Both the position numbers and the translations under genes were made by a program. The notes under the pieces are model-generated. The model saw only the letters and a list, made by a program, of their open reading frames with translations, was not told the origin of the DNA and did not search any database. This document shows positions 13,301-23,800 of a stretch of 64,000 nt of DNA, in pieces. Source of the DNA: Calliopum simillimum (lineage: Eukaryota > Arthropoda > Insecta > Diptera > Lauxaniidae). Where the stretch lies: positions 111,428,897-111,492,896 of the forward strand of contig OX638370.1 in the NCBI GenBank assembly GCA_951812925.1. Reading direction: 5' to 3'. Numbering within the stretch: the first letter of the stretch is position 1; the number at the start of each line of letters is the position of its first letter.

Positions 13301-14271
13301 GAAAAAATTTTAATAAAAATCTTTTTTTACAGAGTTTGTATGAAATATATTAAAACTGCAACTGATCGCCTTCGGACGCATGGTCCTAGTCAGAGTGGCG
13401 AACCATCACTATTGGAAAAAGTAATAATGGCTGAGAAAGATGAAAAAATTGCAACTATAATGGCGTTGGATTTGATACTTGTCGGAATTGATACGGTGAC
13501 AATGAAATTTTATAAACCTATATTTAAATTTTATATAATCGATTCCAACTTCAAATTTCAGATATCCATGGCTGTCTGTTCAATGCTCTATCAATTGGCT
13601 ACACGTCCAGAGGAGCAACAAAAAGTCCACGAAGAACTGAAGCGTATATTGCCCGATCCAAATACTCCACTCACAATACAATTGCTTGATCAAATGCATT
13701 ATCTGAAAGCTTTCATCCGTGAAGTTTTTCGCATGTATAGTACAGTCATTGGGAATGGACGTACGCTGCAAGAAGATACAATCATAAGTGGTTATCGTGT
13801 GCCTAAAGGAGTAAGTTAAAAAATTAAAGCTTCAACTTACATTCAAAGTTATGACATTTAAAAATATCGAAAATAATAGGTGCAGGCTGTTTTCCCTACA
13901 ATCGTCACCGGCAACATGGAGGAGTATGTAACAAATGCTGCTTCTTTTAAGCCTGAACGTTGGCTTAAAGCCAGTCAAGGTGGTTTTGAAGGTAAATTAC
14001 ATCCGTTCGCCTCACTGCCTTACGGTTATGGAGCACGCATGTGCCTGGGCAGACGTTTTGCTGATTTGGAAATGCAAATATTGCTTGCGAAGGTAAAAGA
14101 AAAAATGCATTAAAACTTTAACAACCTTTTAAATAACAATGTAAATTTTTAACTTTTTCGCAGTTACTACGAAATTACAAATTGGAATTTAATCATGAAC
14201 CCTTGGATTATGCAGTCACATTTATGTATGCTCCAGAGGGTCCTTTACAATTTAAAATGACGAAGGTGTAA
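1356..14271 (+). CDS. Cyp49a1: mitochondrial cytochrome P450, CYP49A1-like (9 exons, 568 aa)
   Basis: Exons: 1356-1669, 8079-8229, 11156-11268, 11342-11535, 12515-12716, 13333-13495, 13562-13810, 13880-14092 and 14164-14271. All introns are GT-AG and the joined frame is 1707 bases. The N terminus is rich in Leu, Arg and Gln with few acidic residues, like a mitochondrial import signal. The proline hinge PGPKPIPILGNTW follows at about 92-104. The I-helix motif is ALDLILVGIDT (ends at 379), ExxR is EVFR (433-436), then FKPERW, and the haem loop is YGYGARMCLG with Cys517 as the iron ligand. Length and motifs fit the mitochondrial P450 clan. I assign CYP49A1 from remembered similarity (YTISDVAKISSLLHERYGR and the DFFGDLGGVVGVHGE region); CYP301A1 is the next best choice. 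The substrate is not known to me. Exon 1 is separated by a 6.4 kb intron full of repeats. Confidence 0.85.
1785..2168. mobile_element. fold-back MITE, caggcctg family, copy 1
   Basis: The 384-base unit begins caggcctgttccgaaatc and ends with the inverse, ggattttggaacaggcctg. The inverted arms extend well inward, including aaaagtaattgaaatcac and its complement. It encodes nothing. A second copy of the same length lies at 57573-57955. Its flanks show no clear target duplication, so its ends may be eroded. It sits in intron 1 of the P450. Confidence 0.85.
2252..3193 (+). mobile_element. decayed Tc1/mariner-superfamily transposase remnant
   Basis: Broken reading frames give, in order, a helix-turn-helix-like N terminus (NNGLSIRDVTKKVHMSPGNV), an acidic VMDDAQIT block, KKYLVWQAICKCG, FVTTGTINHQIYVN, FWPDLASCHYGK and NPPNCSELRSI. 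These match the order of DDE catalytic blocks in Tc1-like transposases: Asp in MDD, Asp in WPDL, acidic residue in PEL/SEL. Stops and frameshifts after about 2558 and at 2963 rule out function. No terminal inverted repeats were found, so the element limits are approximate. It lies in intron 1 of the P450, on the gene's strand. Confidence 0.75.
3194..8078. other. rest of P450 intron 1, no gene seen
   Basis: AT-rich intronic DNA. It includes a (TA)n run near 4868-4885 and several unassigned moderately GC-rich patches (for example 6360-6960) that look like old repeats. Short open frames here lack start context, splice logic or recognisable domains. The acceptor at 8077-8078 ends the intron. Confidence 0.5.
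8960..9500. repeat. degenerate tandem repeat array in P450 intron 2
   Basis: About 15 imperfect repeats of a roughly 33-base unit alternate 'tatcgaaaaacatc' with 'tcggtaaaagtccaaa'. Some units are paired into longer periods. The array creates open frames on the minus strand rich in Phe, Ile, Tyr and Leu, which are by-products of the repeat. Confidence 0.85.
9501..10671. other. P450 intron 2 between repeat array and MITE
   Basis: No gene is visible. A moderately complex patch around 9530-9960 contains two inverse-looking stretches about cgcaattctagtgcc and gccaccagaattgcgc-like sequence, suggesting another old inverted-repeat element. The limits could not be fixed. Confidence 0.35.
10672..11079. 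mobile_element. inverted-repeat element (MITE) in P450 intron 2
   Basis: The left end reads attcacgatctagagtaacg and the right end reads cgttactctagatcgtgaat, a perfect 20-base inverted terminus. Further inverted stretches inside are built on gagtaacagggtaa and ttaccctgttactc. There is no coding capacity. The roughly 408-base length and long arms fit a non-autonomous DNA transposon. It ends 76 bases before the acceptor of exon 3. Confidence 0.85.
11536..12514. other. P450 intron 4, no gene seen
   Basis: This 979-base intron is AT-rich with no recognisable coding or repeat feature. Donor gtgag follows the exon end at 11535. Acceptor aag precedes 12515. Confidence 0.6.
12797..12897. mobile_element. 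short near-perfect palindromic element in P450 intron 5
   Basis: Two 34-base inverted arms begin ggttatcgtgaatcaag and end cttgattcacgataacc, with a loop of about 33 bases. The arms appear identical. This is a hairpin-forming MITE or fold-back with no coding sequence. Confidence 0.8.
12911..13020. mobile_element. MITE, atagcctgtttcca family, copy A
   Basis: The 110-base unit starts atagcctgtttccatcgg and ends ggtggaaacaggctat, an inverted repeat. The interior carries ttacggctgttttcag and ttacggctaaatcac. At least four further copies or fragments lie at 15.5-16.7 kb. Confidence 0.85.
13075..13170 (+). mobile_element. 3' tail of an RTE-type LINE, microsatellite end
   Basis: The sequence matches the reverse complement of 30301-30405, covering agatcaaagtcatcgcaagg through tcctaggagttaaaggag, and ends in (catacata). 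It encodes the element's last residues (the [16 protein letters not shown] block). A LINE truncated at its 5' end with a simple-repeat tail explains this. It lies in P450 intron 5. Confidence 0.75.
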
Positions 14272-14610
14272 TTTAAATTTATATGTTATATTATAATTTA
14301 TTTAATAGTTACTAAGCATTTTGATAGTAAAAATAATAATATTATACCAACTTTAGATATAACTTGAGATTTTTGTTTAAATTATTCAACCACATTGCTT
14401 TTCACCAGATTGAAACTTCATTAATATTGAGACATCCTTTGCTTGACCATAATCTTCTCTTCAAACCTTATCTCTTAACTTTTCTAATTGGATTCTTACT
14501 TTTCGAATGCTTCCATTGAAGTACATATTCAAGTTTTATTTAAGATTTCCACCACCTGTATAAATACCAATTAGAAAATTGTGAATCTCGTTTTACTTTT
14601 TACTTTTACT

Positions 14611-15260
14611 TTATTTACGTTTCCAAGCCTTAAACCAATTTTTAACTATTTTTAAACTTTGCTCAGCATCCTGTTTTGTTTCGCCCTTAAGTTCAAATAT
14701 AATTTCAGGTTTATACGATTCACGTGCCTCCTCCAAAAGCACACCGAAAATTTCGCAATCTAAATTTGATTTCAGTTTCTTCTCGTTATAGCCGCGATCT
14801 TTAAGGCGATCATATAACGCAGTGTTGGGGCAAGTGACCACAAAAACAGCTTGAAACCAACGTTCTGGAAAAAAATCACAGCCATGATATTCAACGATAT
14901 TACCACCCTGTTGCATCAACGGCTCCAGATGGTCCATTAACTACAAAAATTTGAAAAAAGTCCAAATTACTTATCTATGTACATGAGTTAATGTTTTACC
15001 TTATCTTCATCTAATATTGGACACGCGTATTCATCGTCATATTCTTCAATAAAATCATTTTCTTTTGCTATTTTGGAACATTCTTGCCAATTTAATTTTA
15101 ACTGTTCCGCAAGGCGCTCACAGAGGTATGATTTGCCAGCACCCGGTGTTCCTTAGAAGAAAACGCTCTGGTCACTTTGTATTTTTATAGGGTTTGCCAT
15201 ATTCTTACCTGTTATTAAAATGTTTGGCAGTGCATCTACCTTTTCATCTGTTGTTGCCAT
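14611..15260 (-). CDS. Ak6: adenylate kinase isoenzyme 6 (3 exons, 177 aa)
   Basis: Minus-strand exons: 15260-15209, 15151-15000 and 14940-14611; both introns are GT-AG and the frame closes. The start ATG gives MATTDEK and the Walker A loop GTPGAGKS falls at residues 18-25. Later come DYACP-like EYACPILDEDK, VEYHGCDFFPERWFQAVFVV and LYDRLKDRGYNEKKL, all typical of AK6 (hCINAP/Fap7 family, usually about 172 aa). AK6 is a nuclear ATPase and adenylate kinase also needed for small-subunit ribosome maturation; that role is known for the family, not shown here. Its stop is 340 bases from the P450 stop, so the two genes converge. The length is complete and no damage is visible. Confidence 0.93.
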
Positions 15261-15502
15261 TTTTATTTTGCTAGAATTATTTGACCTTAACTTTAGAACT
15301 ATAAAGTTTAAACAAATGCAATTGTTTATTTGCGTCAAAACAAAACGTGCGATGCAGCTGTCATTTTTGACAGATTTGAACACTTGTTAAAAAAGAGTTG
15401 TCAGCGCAAAGAAAGTATAAGTGGTCTAACCCATGGTCTAACCTGCGTCGTTAAAATAACATGGCGTCTCGACCACGGTGAATAAGAGCTGCCGTTATTC
15501 CT

Positions 15503-15634
15503 ATAGCCTGTTTGCACCGAAGATTTATTTTGGGACTTACGGCTATTTTCAGATTTAGTTGACGTTTAAGACATGATGAATGAGGTGAGTTACGATTGAA
15601 TCACTTCATAAACCTTTGGTGGAAACAGGTTAAT
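15503..15634. mobile_element. MITE, atagcctgttt family, copy B
   Basis: It begins atagcctgtttgcaccga and ends tggtggaaacaggttaat. The interior has ttacggctattttcagattt and gatgaatgaggtgag, matching copies A, C and D. The ends are slightly mutated. It lies 240 bases upstream of the Ak6 start. Confidence 0.75.
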
Positions 15635-15639
15635 AGTTT

Positions 15640-15770
15640 ATAGTGCGTTTTAACCGGAGATTTATTGAGTGATTTATGGCTGTTTCTAGATTTATTTAAC
15701 ATCAAGTACATGATGAATGAGGTGTGCCACGGCTAAATCACTTCATAAGTCTCCCGTGGAAACAGGCTAT
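15640..15770. mobile_element. MITE, atagcctgttt family, copy C
   Basis: The right end is intact (cccgtggaaacaggctat) and the left end is eroded (tagtgcgttttaaccgg). It abuts copy B in the same orientation, with the interior aacatcaagtacatgatgaa shared in outline. Confidence 0.7.
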
Positions 15771-15910
15771 TACTGCCATACCTAAATTGAAGCGCTATTC
15801 CAGAATTAACGTTTTTTACCATCTCTGTATTTTTCACGTTCATACAATATATATGGAGCATGCCGAAACGGAGTCGATAAGGACGCCAATGTTCGAATAA
15901 CACTTTAATG

Positions 15911-16042
15911 TATAGTCTGTTTCCACCAAATATTTATGAAGTGAATTAGCAGTAGCTCATCTCATGCATCATGTATGTAACGTCAAACAAATCTGGAAAT
16001 TGCCGTAAATCACCTCATAAATCTCCTGTGGAAAAAAGCTAT
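15911..16042. mobile_element. MITE, atagcctgttt family, copy D
   Basis: It begins tatagtctgtttccacca and ends cctgtggaaaaaagctat. Its interior is in the opposite orientation to copies B and C (catcatgtatgtaacgtcaa). Confidence 0.7.
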
Positions 16043-16497
16043 TAGCTTCATCACAATGTTGAGGATCACCAAGAATGCAGACCATTATCTTGGGATAAAG
16101 AATATGCCTTAATTAAGAATTTACAACGCTTTTCAAGAATTCATGTTTCATCTTGGTAGAGAAATTCAAAAGGCTTATAGTAATAATGCCAATTGGTATA
16201 AGCTATAACTAAATTAACTTTATTTATTAATATTAATTTTAAATACAAAAGTAGAAAAATGAAAATTGCGTATGACGCTCAAAGTGAAAATCGGTTAAAG
16301 AATAATCTAGAACAAGCTGACTGACAAAAGCGTTGCCAGATGTATATTATACGATATATAAGTGATGACAATTAAGTTGACATGCCACAGGCTGTTAATG
16401 CCTTCATAGAGCGTATCATGTGAAACTTTTGATGGCCATGACTGCACCTAATGATAGTTTTTTGTGATCAGAAATTCGCTTAGATTGGAATTTTGTC

Positions 16498-16724
16498 TAA
16501 TAGCCTGTTGACATCAAAGATTAAAAATGGAATTTATAGCCTGTTTCCACCAAAAATTAAAAATGGGATTTACGGCTGTTTTTAGATTTATATAACGAAT
16601 GAGGTGAGTTGGGGCTTAATCTCATTTTTAATCTTCGATGGAAACAGGCTATAAAGCTGTTCGAGTTCCCATGTAATACATCATTTTAAAATCACTTTTT
16701 AAATCTCCGGTAGAAACAAGCTAT
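16498..16724. mobile_element. MITE, atagcctgttt family, nested copies E and F
   Basis: A complete copy at 16536-16652 starts atagcctgtttccaccaa and ends cgatggaaacaggctata. A left-end fragment (16498-16535) precedes it and a right-end fragment (16684-16724, ccggtagaaacaagctat) follows. Copy E appears to have inserted into an older copy. It carries taaaaatggg-type inner ends, a subtype distinct from A-D. Confidence 0.7.
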
Positions 16725-17876
16725 GACACATCGGTGAAGAGATTTCTCGCTGGCCTAGCTGTAATGTTATTCACCACCAACTTTTCTCTGGTAACACTAA
16801 AAACAGTGTTCTTGACAGATAGACCACATGTCACACAATGACAGTTGAAGACGTCATTGGTTGACAGAACAGCAAGTAAAAAAGAGAGCGCCAACTTGGC
16901 TCCCCACATTTATTGGACCTAAAGCCGCATGCTCCACAGAAGATTAGAGGACAAATAAAAGTAGAAAAGAATTCTTACCCGAGTTGAAATGGCAAAGTTG
17001 TCGTAGCAATAAAACTCATTCGGTCTACAGCAACGAATCTAGTAACAACTGTTTTATTTTTGTGACGGGTAAATTAAGAACGCCGAATGTCTACTAACAA
17101 CCGCAACACGAGAAACCAGCAGCAAAATAAATTTTACAATTCTAAAGTGAAAAAGACTATTTTGCAGTTGAAAAAATGTATTGCAACAAAAAACTTTGAT
17201 ATTTAGAATATTTGCTAAATTTCTGGCAAACGGCAGCAACGTAACGACAGAATTGTGTTTTTCTTTTCTTAAAAATTTTCCGTTCAATTTTTCAACTAAA
17301 CGATGTGTGTGTTTAAAGTAAATTAAAATTAAAAAAGTGAATAAATATCCATAAATTAAAAATCGCAAACAACATGAATTGAAATGAATTTATTTTAGTT
17401 TTCAACGCAAAACCACGCTACGTAAGTTCTAGGTACCTATTTCTTGATAAACGCATTTTGCAGTACCCAATCAATTCTCGCACATTTTTTCCCTACACAT
17501 TTTTGCTAAGCAAATGTTGATTCATAATTCGCAGAATTTTATATTGGAAATTTTATTGGGATACCTACAACATAACCTAACCTAACCTCAAAATCACACA
17601 CTACGATAGAGGAGCATTACGCTACGTCAAAAAGAAAGAACCAAACGTTGCGCGGTTTGGAAAAAACCCGTATACAACAAAAAAAAAAAATTTCAATTCA
17701 CCACAGTGAGTGAGGAAGGCTCTCTTCTCTGGTGAGAACATAAGAATAGTATTGTCACACATATTGAGTTGGAGCAAACCCAACAACCACTGGACGCAAG
17801 AACGACACTGAAACCAGCAGTCAAACAGCTGACGGAGGAAAACTGTCAGAGTTTTCATTCGTTAAGTGAGTCTCAA
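16725..17876. other. intergenic region and 5' flank/UTR of ttd14
   Basis: No gene is supported. The last 140 bases before the ATG at 17877 stay open in the ttd14 frame back to a TGA at 17733. They are Gln- and Glu-rich in translation (QTQQPLDARTTLKP) but hold no ATG, so I treat them as 5' UTR. A TTG at 17769 is in frame. Confidence 0.5.
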
Positions 17877-20800
17877 ATGGAACGGCAGCAGCAGGAAAAC
17901 GCTGTGGTGGTTGCAATGGATCAGCAACAGGAGCAACAGCAGCCAACAAAAATTGAATCACCCAAGTTGAATCTTAAACCAGCGGCAAACAAATTAGCTA
18001 AAATGGAGAAACGTGTCTACAGAATTGTACTAACTGGCGGTAAGTTTTCTAACTTTGCTAAATTCTTTTTTATATACAATATTTAAAATGGGTAATTCCA
18101 TAAAGTGCCACAATTAGTTTATAAAATATTTAGTTTAGAGTATGCGCTACATCTTAGGAAGATTGTGATGTCACGGGCGGCAAAATTTAAGCATTCATTG
18201 GATTGTAACAGATTTGTAGAAAAACCGTATAAACTTAATGTTGCATTACTCGTCCAGCTTTCATGATATTTGTAGTATTGTATACTGAAATATTTTTATT
18301 GATCACTCTAAAAATTATGGAATCAAAGTATAATTGGCTTGAAGCTTTGATATCGCTCCTTAAATTAATGTTCATTTGGAAACAAAAATTGATAAAATTA
18401 TGTTAGCCCATTTTTTTGAATTTTGGGTTTTGTTTAAAAATTTCCAAAAAGGAAATAGCGCCATAGGAAATAACGCCAGAAATTTTTTTCGACATAATGC
18501 CAAAACTTAACTAGTTAGGAAATAAATCTTTATTTCCAAAACAAAATAGAAATAACGCCAAAATTTCGTATGGAATCTTTTTGGCGTTATTTCGAAAAAA
18601 ATTGTTGGCGTTATTTCTTATGGCGTTATTTCTTATGGCGTTATTTCTATGGCATTACTTTCAAAATTCTGGCGATATTTCCTTTTTGTAAGCATAACTT
18701 TTGAAAATAAAGCAATAATAAAATCAGAAAAGGCCATAAATCTTTTGGCCTTTATTTCCAAAACAAAATGGAATAGCGACAGATATTTCTGGCTTTATTT
18801 CCGAAAAATTTTCAGACATTATTTGCGGGAGCCATCAAATAGTATATAACTATTAAAAAAGCTGTCCAAAAATCGTTTGCAAAACATGAACTGTAGTGAG
18901 CTCCTTAGGAAAATTGCATCGAATTAAATTTTCCTTATCTCTCTTGTACATTACATATTAAGCGTCTTTTTCGCAATATTTAGTTAAAATTAGAAGCCTG
19001 CACAACACATCTTAAAATATAGTTTACTTTTTTATTACTCGCACATTTAACACTGAACTGAAGTACATGTTCCAAAAAATTCAAGATTCAAATGTTCACT
19101 GTACACTGATTTTATTTTGACACTGAAGTACACTGTATTGTTTTATCAGTGTAAAAAAAAAAACGTGTGTGTAACAAATACTTCAATGTACTGTATTGTT
19201 TACTAGCAAATACTTCAAATCAGTGTAAAACGTGAGAATAAGGGCACAAGAAAAGAGCTAAAAACTAAAGTAGCACTTTGTGGTGTATACTACAACTACA
19301 GCACATGCACTGAACTGAACTAAAGCAAATCAAACAAGATAGGTCTGTGCAGTACTTGTTTTTTCTTCTTTCATATGTAAATACTGTCAACCCATTTGCA
19401 CGCGACACTGAACTGAAGTATTTGTAGAAAAAAGCGGGTACAAGACATAACGTATCTTGAAATGAAATGTCTGGAAACTCAAAAAGACCTGCAGACCACT
19501 AGTTAAAATGTAACTCCCTAATGAATAAAACTTTTATATAATATTTCGGTGTGTCTTACGAAAAGTAGGACGATTCTTTTGTCTTACGAAACCTATGTTG
19601 TTGTTTCTTGCGGCGAAAAGTTTTACATTTTACTCTATTTTTGACAAAAATGAACTAGGGTGTTTATTTATAACGAAAACTAAGATTTTTCAGTTATTTT
19701 TTTTTGTTGAAAAGTAGGATTTCTTACTATTTTTTGACGAAAATATTGTATATCAATCGAAAGTGCATAGTCATAGGTACAACATAAGTCCGGTGTGCCC
19801 GGAAGTATTTTTTTTATATTAAGAAGTAATTTAGGCGTAGAATTGCCCCACTCTAGCTTGTGTAATTGTGATATTTTCCAATAAACTTCATGCTGTATAT
19901 TCGCATTGTTTTATATTTTGTGCAACCCCTTAGCCTCACTCCAATTACGTTCGTCCGTTGTTTTTGCGCCACTCCACTATATAAACATAAGCTTGTAGTC
20001 TGTTTTGAAGAGATGGGTGAGTTGATTGTGCGCCCTATGCTTACGATGTCAAGGTCGTTTGCTGCATTGGAGGCTGTTGCATCAGTCGATGAGTCGCGTG
20101 TAGTAAGATGAGTTGGGTGCTTTCTTCTTGTTTTTATTTTTTCCTATGATTTTTTATTTTTTTTTCTTATACTTTTCATATTAGGTGGGTTTAGTTTAGT
20201 TTAACTACTTTGTTGGGGGGATTTACAAACAATTTTGTATTTACTTTGTTCAACACTTGGTATTAGCTGCTTGCCGACACACTCAAGTGCTTGTAGATAA
20301 GAAATAAATGTTCCAATATGCTTACCTAATTGAGTGCTCCTTGTGTGAATGAAAATATTAAAGATCTTTAGATATTTGTTTGCATATCTAAGGGCTTATG
20401 TATATAATTTCTAATTTAAAGGATATAATGAATGCCAAAAAGATATTGCACTTTTCGCATATGTCAGCAATAGTTTATAATAAAATTTTATCATATATTA
20501 TTATGTATGTAGTTACGATAAAAACAAAAATATTAATTAAATATTCAATTAGTTCTCAATCAAACGCAATAAAATTTCTTTCCATATCAATTTCTACGCA
20601 GCTTTTATTCTTATCGTAAAAATAACGTCACTTTATTAACTACTATACCAGTTTTTTAAGCGCGCGTGCTTCAAATATCACTATTTTTTTTTTTTGCCGG
20701 CCGGAATGTACACTCTTATGCTTTTGATCTGAACTTGAACCAAACGTTGAAATTTTTAAATAAAAACTTAAAACCGGTTGAAAGCTGTTTCTATTAACAA

Positions 20801-23800
20801 AAATTATTATCACACTATCACATGTTGTGTGGCGATAAGAGTTGACTGGTCGCAAATAACAATGCGAAAAAACACACCTCTCTTACCGGCCTAACTGCTG
20901 CTTGACTAGAAATTGATGTCGATTTTTTGTTTTATTTTTTGTTGATAAGTAAATTAATTGCGAATTCTTATATTTAGAGAGTATTTATTGTTTAACCACA
21001 ATTTTGTATTGTAATTAAAGTTGTGACTAAGATCTATAAAACTCTTTGTATAAACTTTATGGGTCTACACAAGACGTCTTGTTTTAAGACATTTTGTTTC
21101 ATGGTATGTTATGTCTTGTACCCGCTTTTTATTTATCAAATACGTCAGTTCAGTGTCGCGCGTACAAATGTCTTGACAGTACTTGTATATGGGAGGAGAC
21201 AAAACAAATACTTCAAAGACCTGTCTTGTTTGATTTGCTTCCGTTCAGTTCAGTGCATATACTGTAGTTGCAGTGTACACTACAAAATGCTACTTTAGTG
21301 ACAAAAGTAGTTTTTCGCTCTCTTCTTGAGTCTTATTTTGCTAACGCTTTTTATCTCTCTCGCAAAAGTGTTTGAAAGCTATTACAGTCCTAGGTTACCA
21401 TTGTGTTGCAACTTGTGAATGTTACCATATTATAAATTTTACTTTAGTTTTTCTACTCACACGTTGTACACTGACCTGAAGTATTTGTTTGTATAAAACA
21501 CAATACACTGAAGTATTTATTAGACAGTAATATAACAAGGCAGTTGCTTCAGTGTCAAAATGAATCAGTGAAGTTTCAATTCTGAATGTTTTGTATCAAA
21601 TACTTCAGTTCAGTGCAAAATGTGCGAGTAAATACGAATATTTGTGCAGTGTATTTCAAGATGTCTTGTGCAGTCCTCTAATAGGTACCTATATTGTTTA
21701 TTTATTTATTGCTGCTGAATAATAGAAATTTGTTTTTAAGTAAATAAACGAATTATTTTTTTTTTTGCATTGCCATAAATGAAAAACATTTGCCAATTTT
21801 GCGATTCAGAAATAGCAAAGGTTGTACAATTGAACTTGATTTCTTTTTAGCTGTATGTTGATTTTTCAATTAGAAACGTGAATAACAGCAAAACAGACAC
21901 CCACATGATTATTTTTAATTTTATTTAATTACTTTCTTACGTAAAACAATGCTTTTTTTTAATGGTAATTTATATTTTGTATATCTATAACTTAATAGCT
22001 AAAACGTTTTACTTTCATTAAAATTGCTTCTGATTTAATATGCGGAACAGAAAAATAAAAATAACAAAATTTAATTATGATACAAAGCCGAAATTTGTAA
22101 CTAAATTGGTGGTAATTTGATGTGCCATTAAAATTGGAACAATATTGTCGCTATGCTGTTGTGAACTTTTGACAAAACTTAACAACTCACTAACAATACT
22201 TTTATTTGCAATAATAATAAACAATCTAATGATTATTCTAAATAAATATTTGCTTTTTGCACATTAATTTACCCGTGTAAAATTTGCAAGAAGATTCTCA
22301 TGCCATTTCAAATATGAAAAATAAACATCTAATAAAACAATGCAAACAAAAACAAAAGCAAAATAATTTTTGAATCCAAACGTTAAGTAAACATTGAAAC
22401 CAAATCGCAAAAATTAAATATTTACGCAGGTACTCATATTGTGATATGCCAACATTATAAAGAATCTGGTATCTATAAATATCATTTATTGTTATGATAC
22501 TAAAAATCAAATTGCGTTACATATACATACCTACGCGTGCAAAATTTTCATTGTAAAACGTAGAAAGTAGCAAAATATAAAATTTAAATAATTACATAGG
22601 CACACAAAATAAAAAAAGTGAACTTTACTTTATTCCCATCAAATAGCCATAATCTTCCTTATCAAACTATACTTTGATAAAATACTTTCCGAGATATCTA
22701 CCTTTGAAGTAAAAGCATACAATTTTTAAGTGTTTTTCGAGCATTAGTCGGTTTTCCGCTACAAATATAATGCAGTCATTTGCATGAGGGTCGAGATGTG
22801 ATCACTTCAAAAAGTTATATTTCGGATGAAAAGTTCATTCCATGTTTTTACTTTTTTTGTGTACCTGTGTTATTGGTATACCTAAGTATGTATGTATGTA
22901 AATTAGGGGTGTGCACTAGTTGTATCGTTGAAGTTTGAAGACATTTCGTTTCAAGAAACGTCGAAGCCGCTTGTTTTTAAAAATACTTCAGTTCAGAGTC
23001 GCGTGCAAAAGTCTTGAAAGTATTCGGATATGAAAGAAGAAACAATAAATACTGCACAGACCTTTCTTGTTTTATTTGCTTCAGTTCAGTTCAGTGCATA
23101 TACTGTAGTTGTAGTATACGCTACAAAATGCTACTTTAGTGACTGAAGTAGTGTTCGGCTGGCTTCTTGTGGCTCTTTTCGTTTACGCTCTCTCTCTCTC
23201 TCTCGCGAATATGTATGAAAGCTACTACAATCCTGAGTTACCAATGCGTTGCAACAAGTGTTACCATTTAAATTCGCATTCTATTTATACATATACTTGC
23301 TAACTTTTTCAGATTTGCCAAAAAACTTTATCTTATCGTTATAATTTATATCTCTTTAGTTCACATTTTATGTATTACGTGGGCTGCTCGATATATTTCT
23401 GGCCTAATAATGAAAATGCGAATATTTATCATCAAAAATGGTTTTATTGATTTTCAAAGTATTCTCCAGCATGATTTATACACGTTTGCATGCGCTTAAA
23501 CCAATTGTCCAAGTACTTTTTCCACTCCAATTAAGACACCTCCAAAACATGGATTTTGGATTTTGAACGCTTCAACAGCATGTTCAGGCGACGAAAATCA
23601 TTGACCACGCATTTTTTGCTTGATGTACAGGAATAAAAAGAAGTCATTGGGTGCCAAGTCAGGGCAGTACGGCGGATGACCCATCAATTCGACGTTTTGG
23701 CCGGTCAAAAAGGCGCTGGTTTGAGCCGATGTGTGAGAGCTCGCATTGTCATGGTGAACAATGATTCGTCTTCTCTTGTTTGTTTTTCGAATTTCTCCGA

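Noticed and set aside
16721..16909. 62-codon minus frame starting MWGAKLALSFLLAVLS, signal-peptide-like
   Set aside because: The rest has no cysteine pattern or family likeness, it overlaps a MITE fragment, and no poly(A) signal or splice support is seen.
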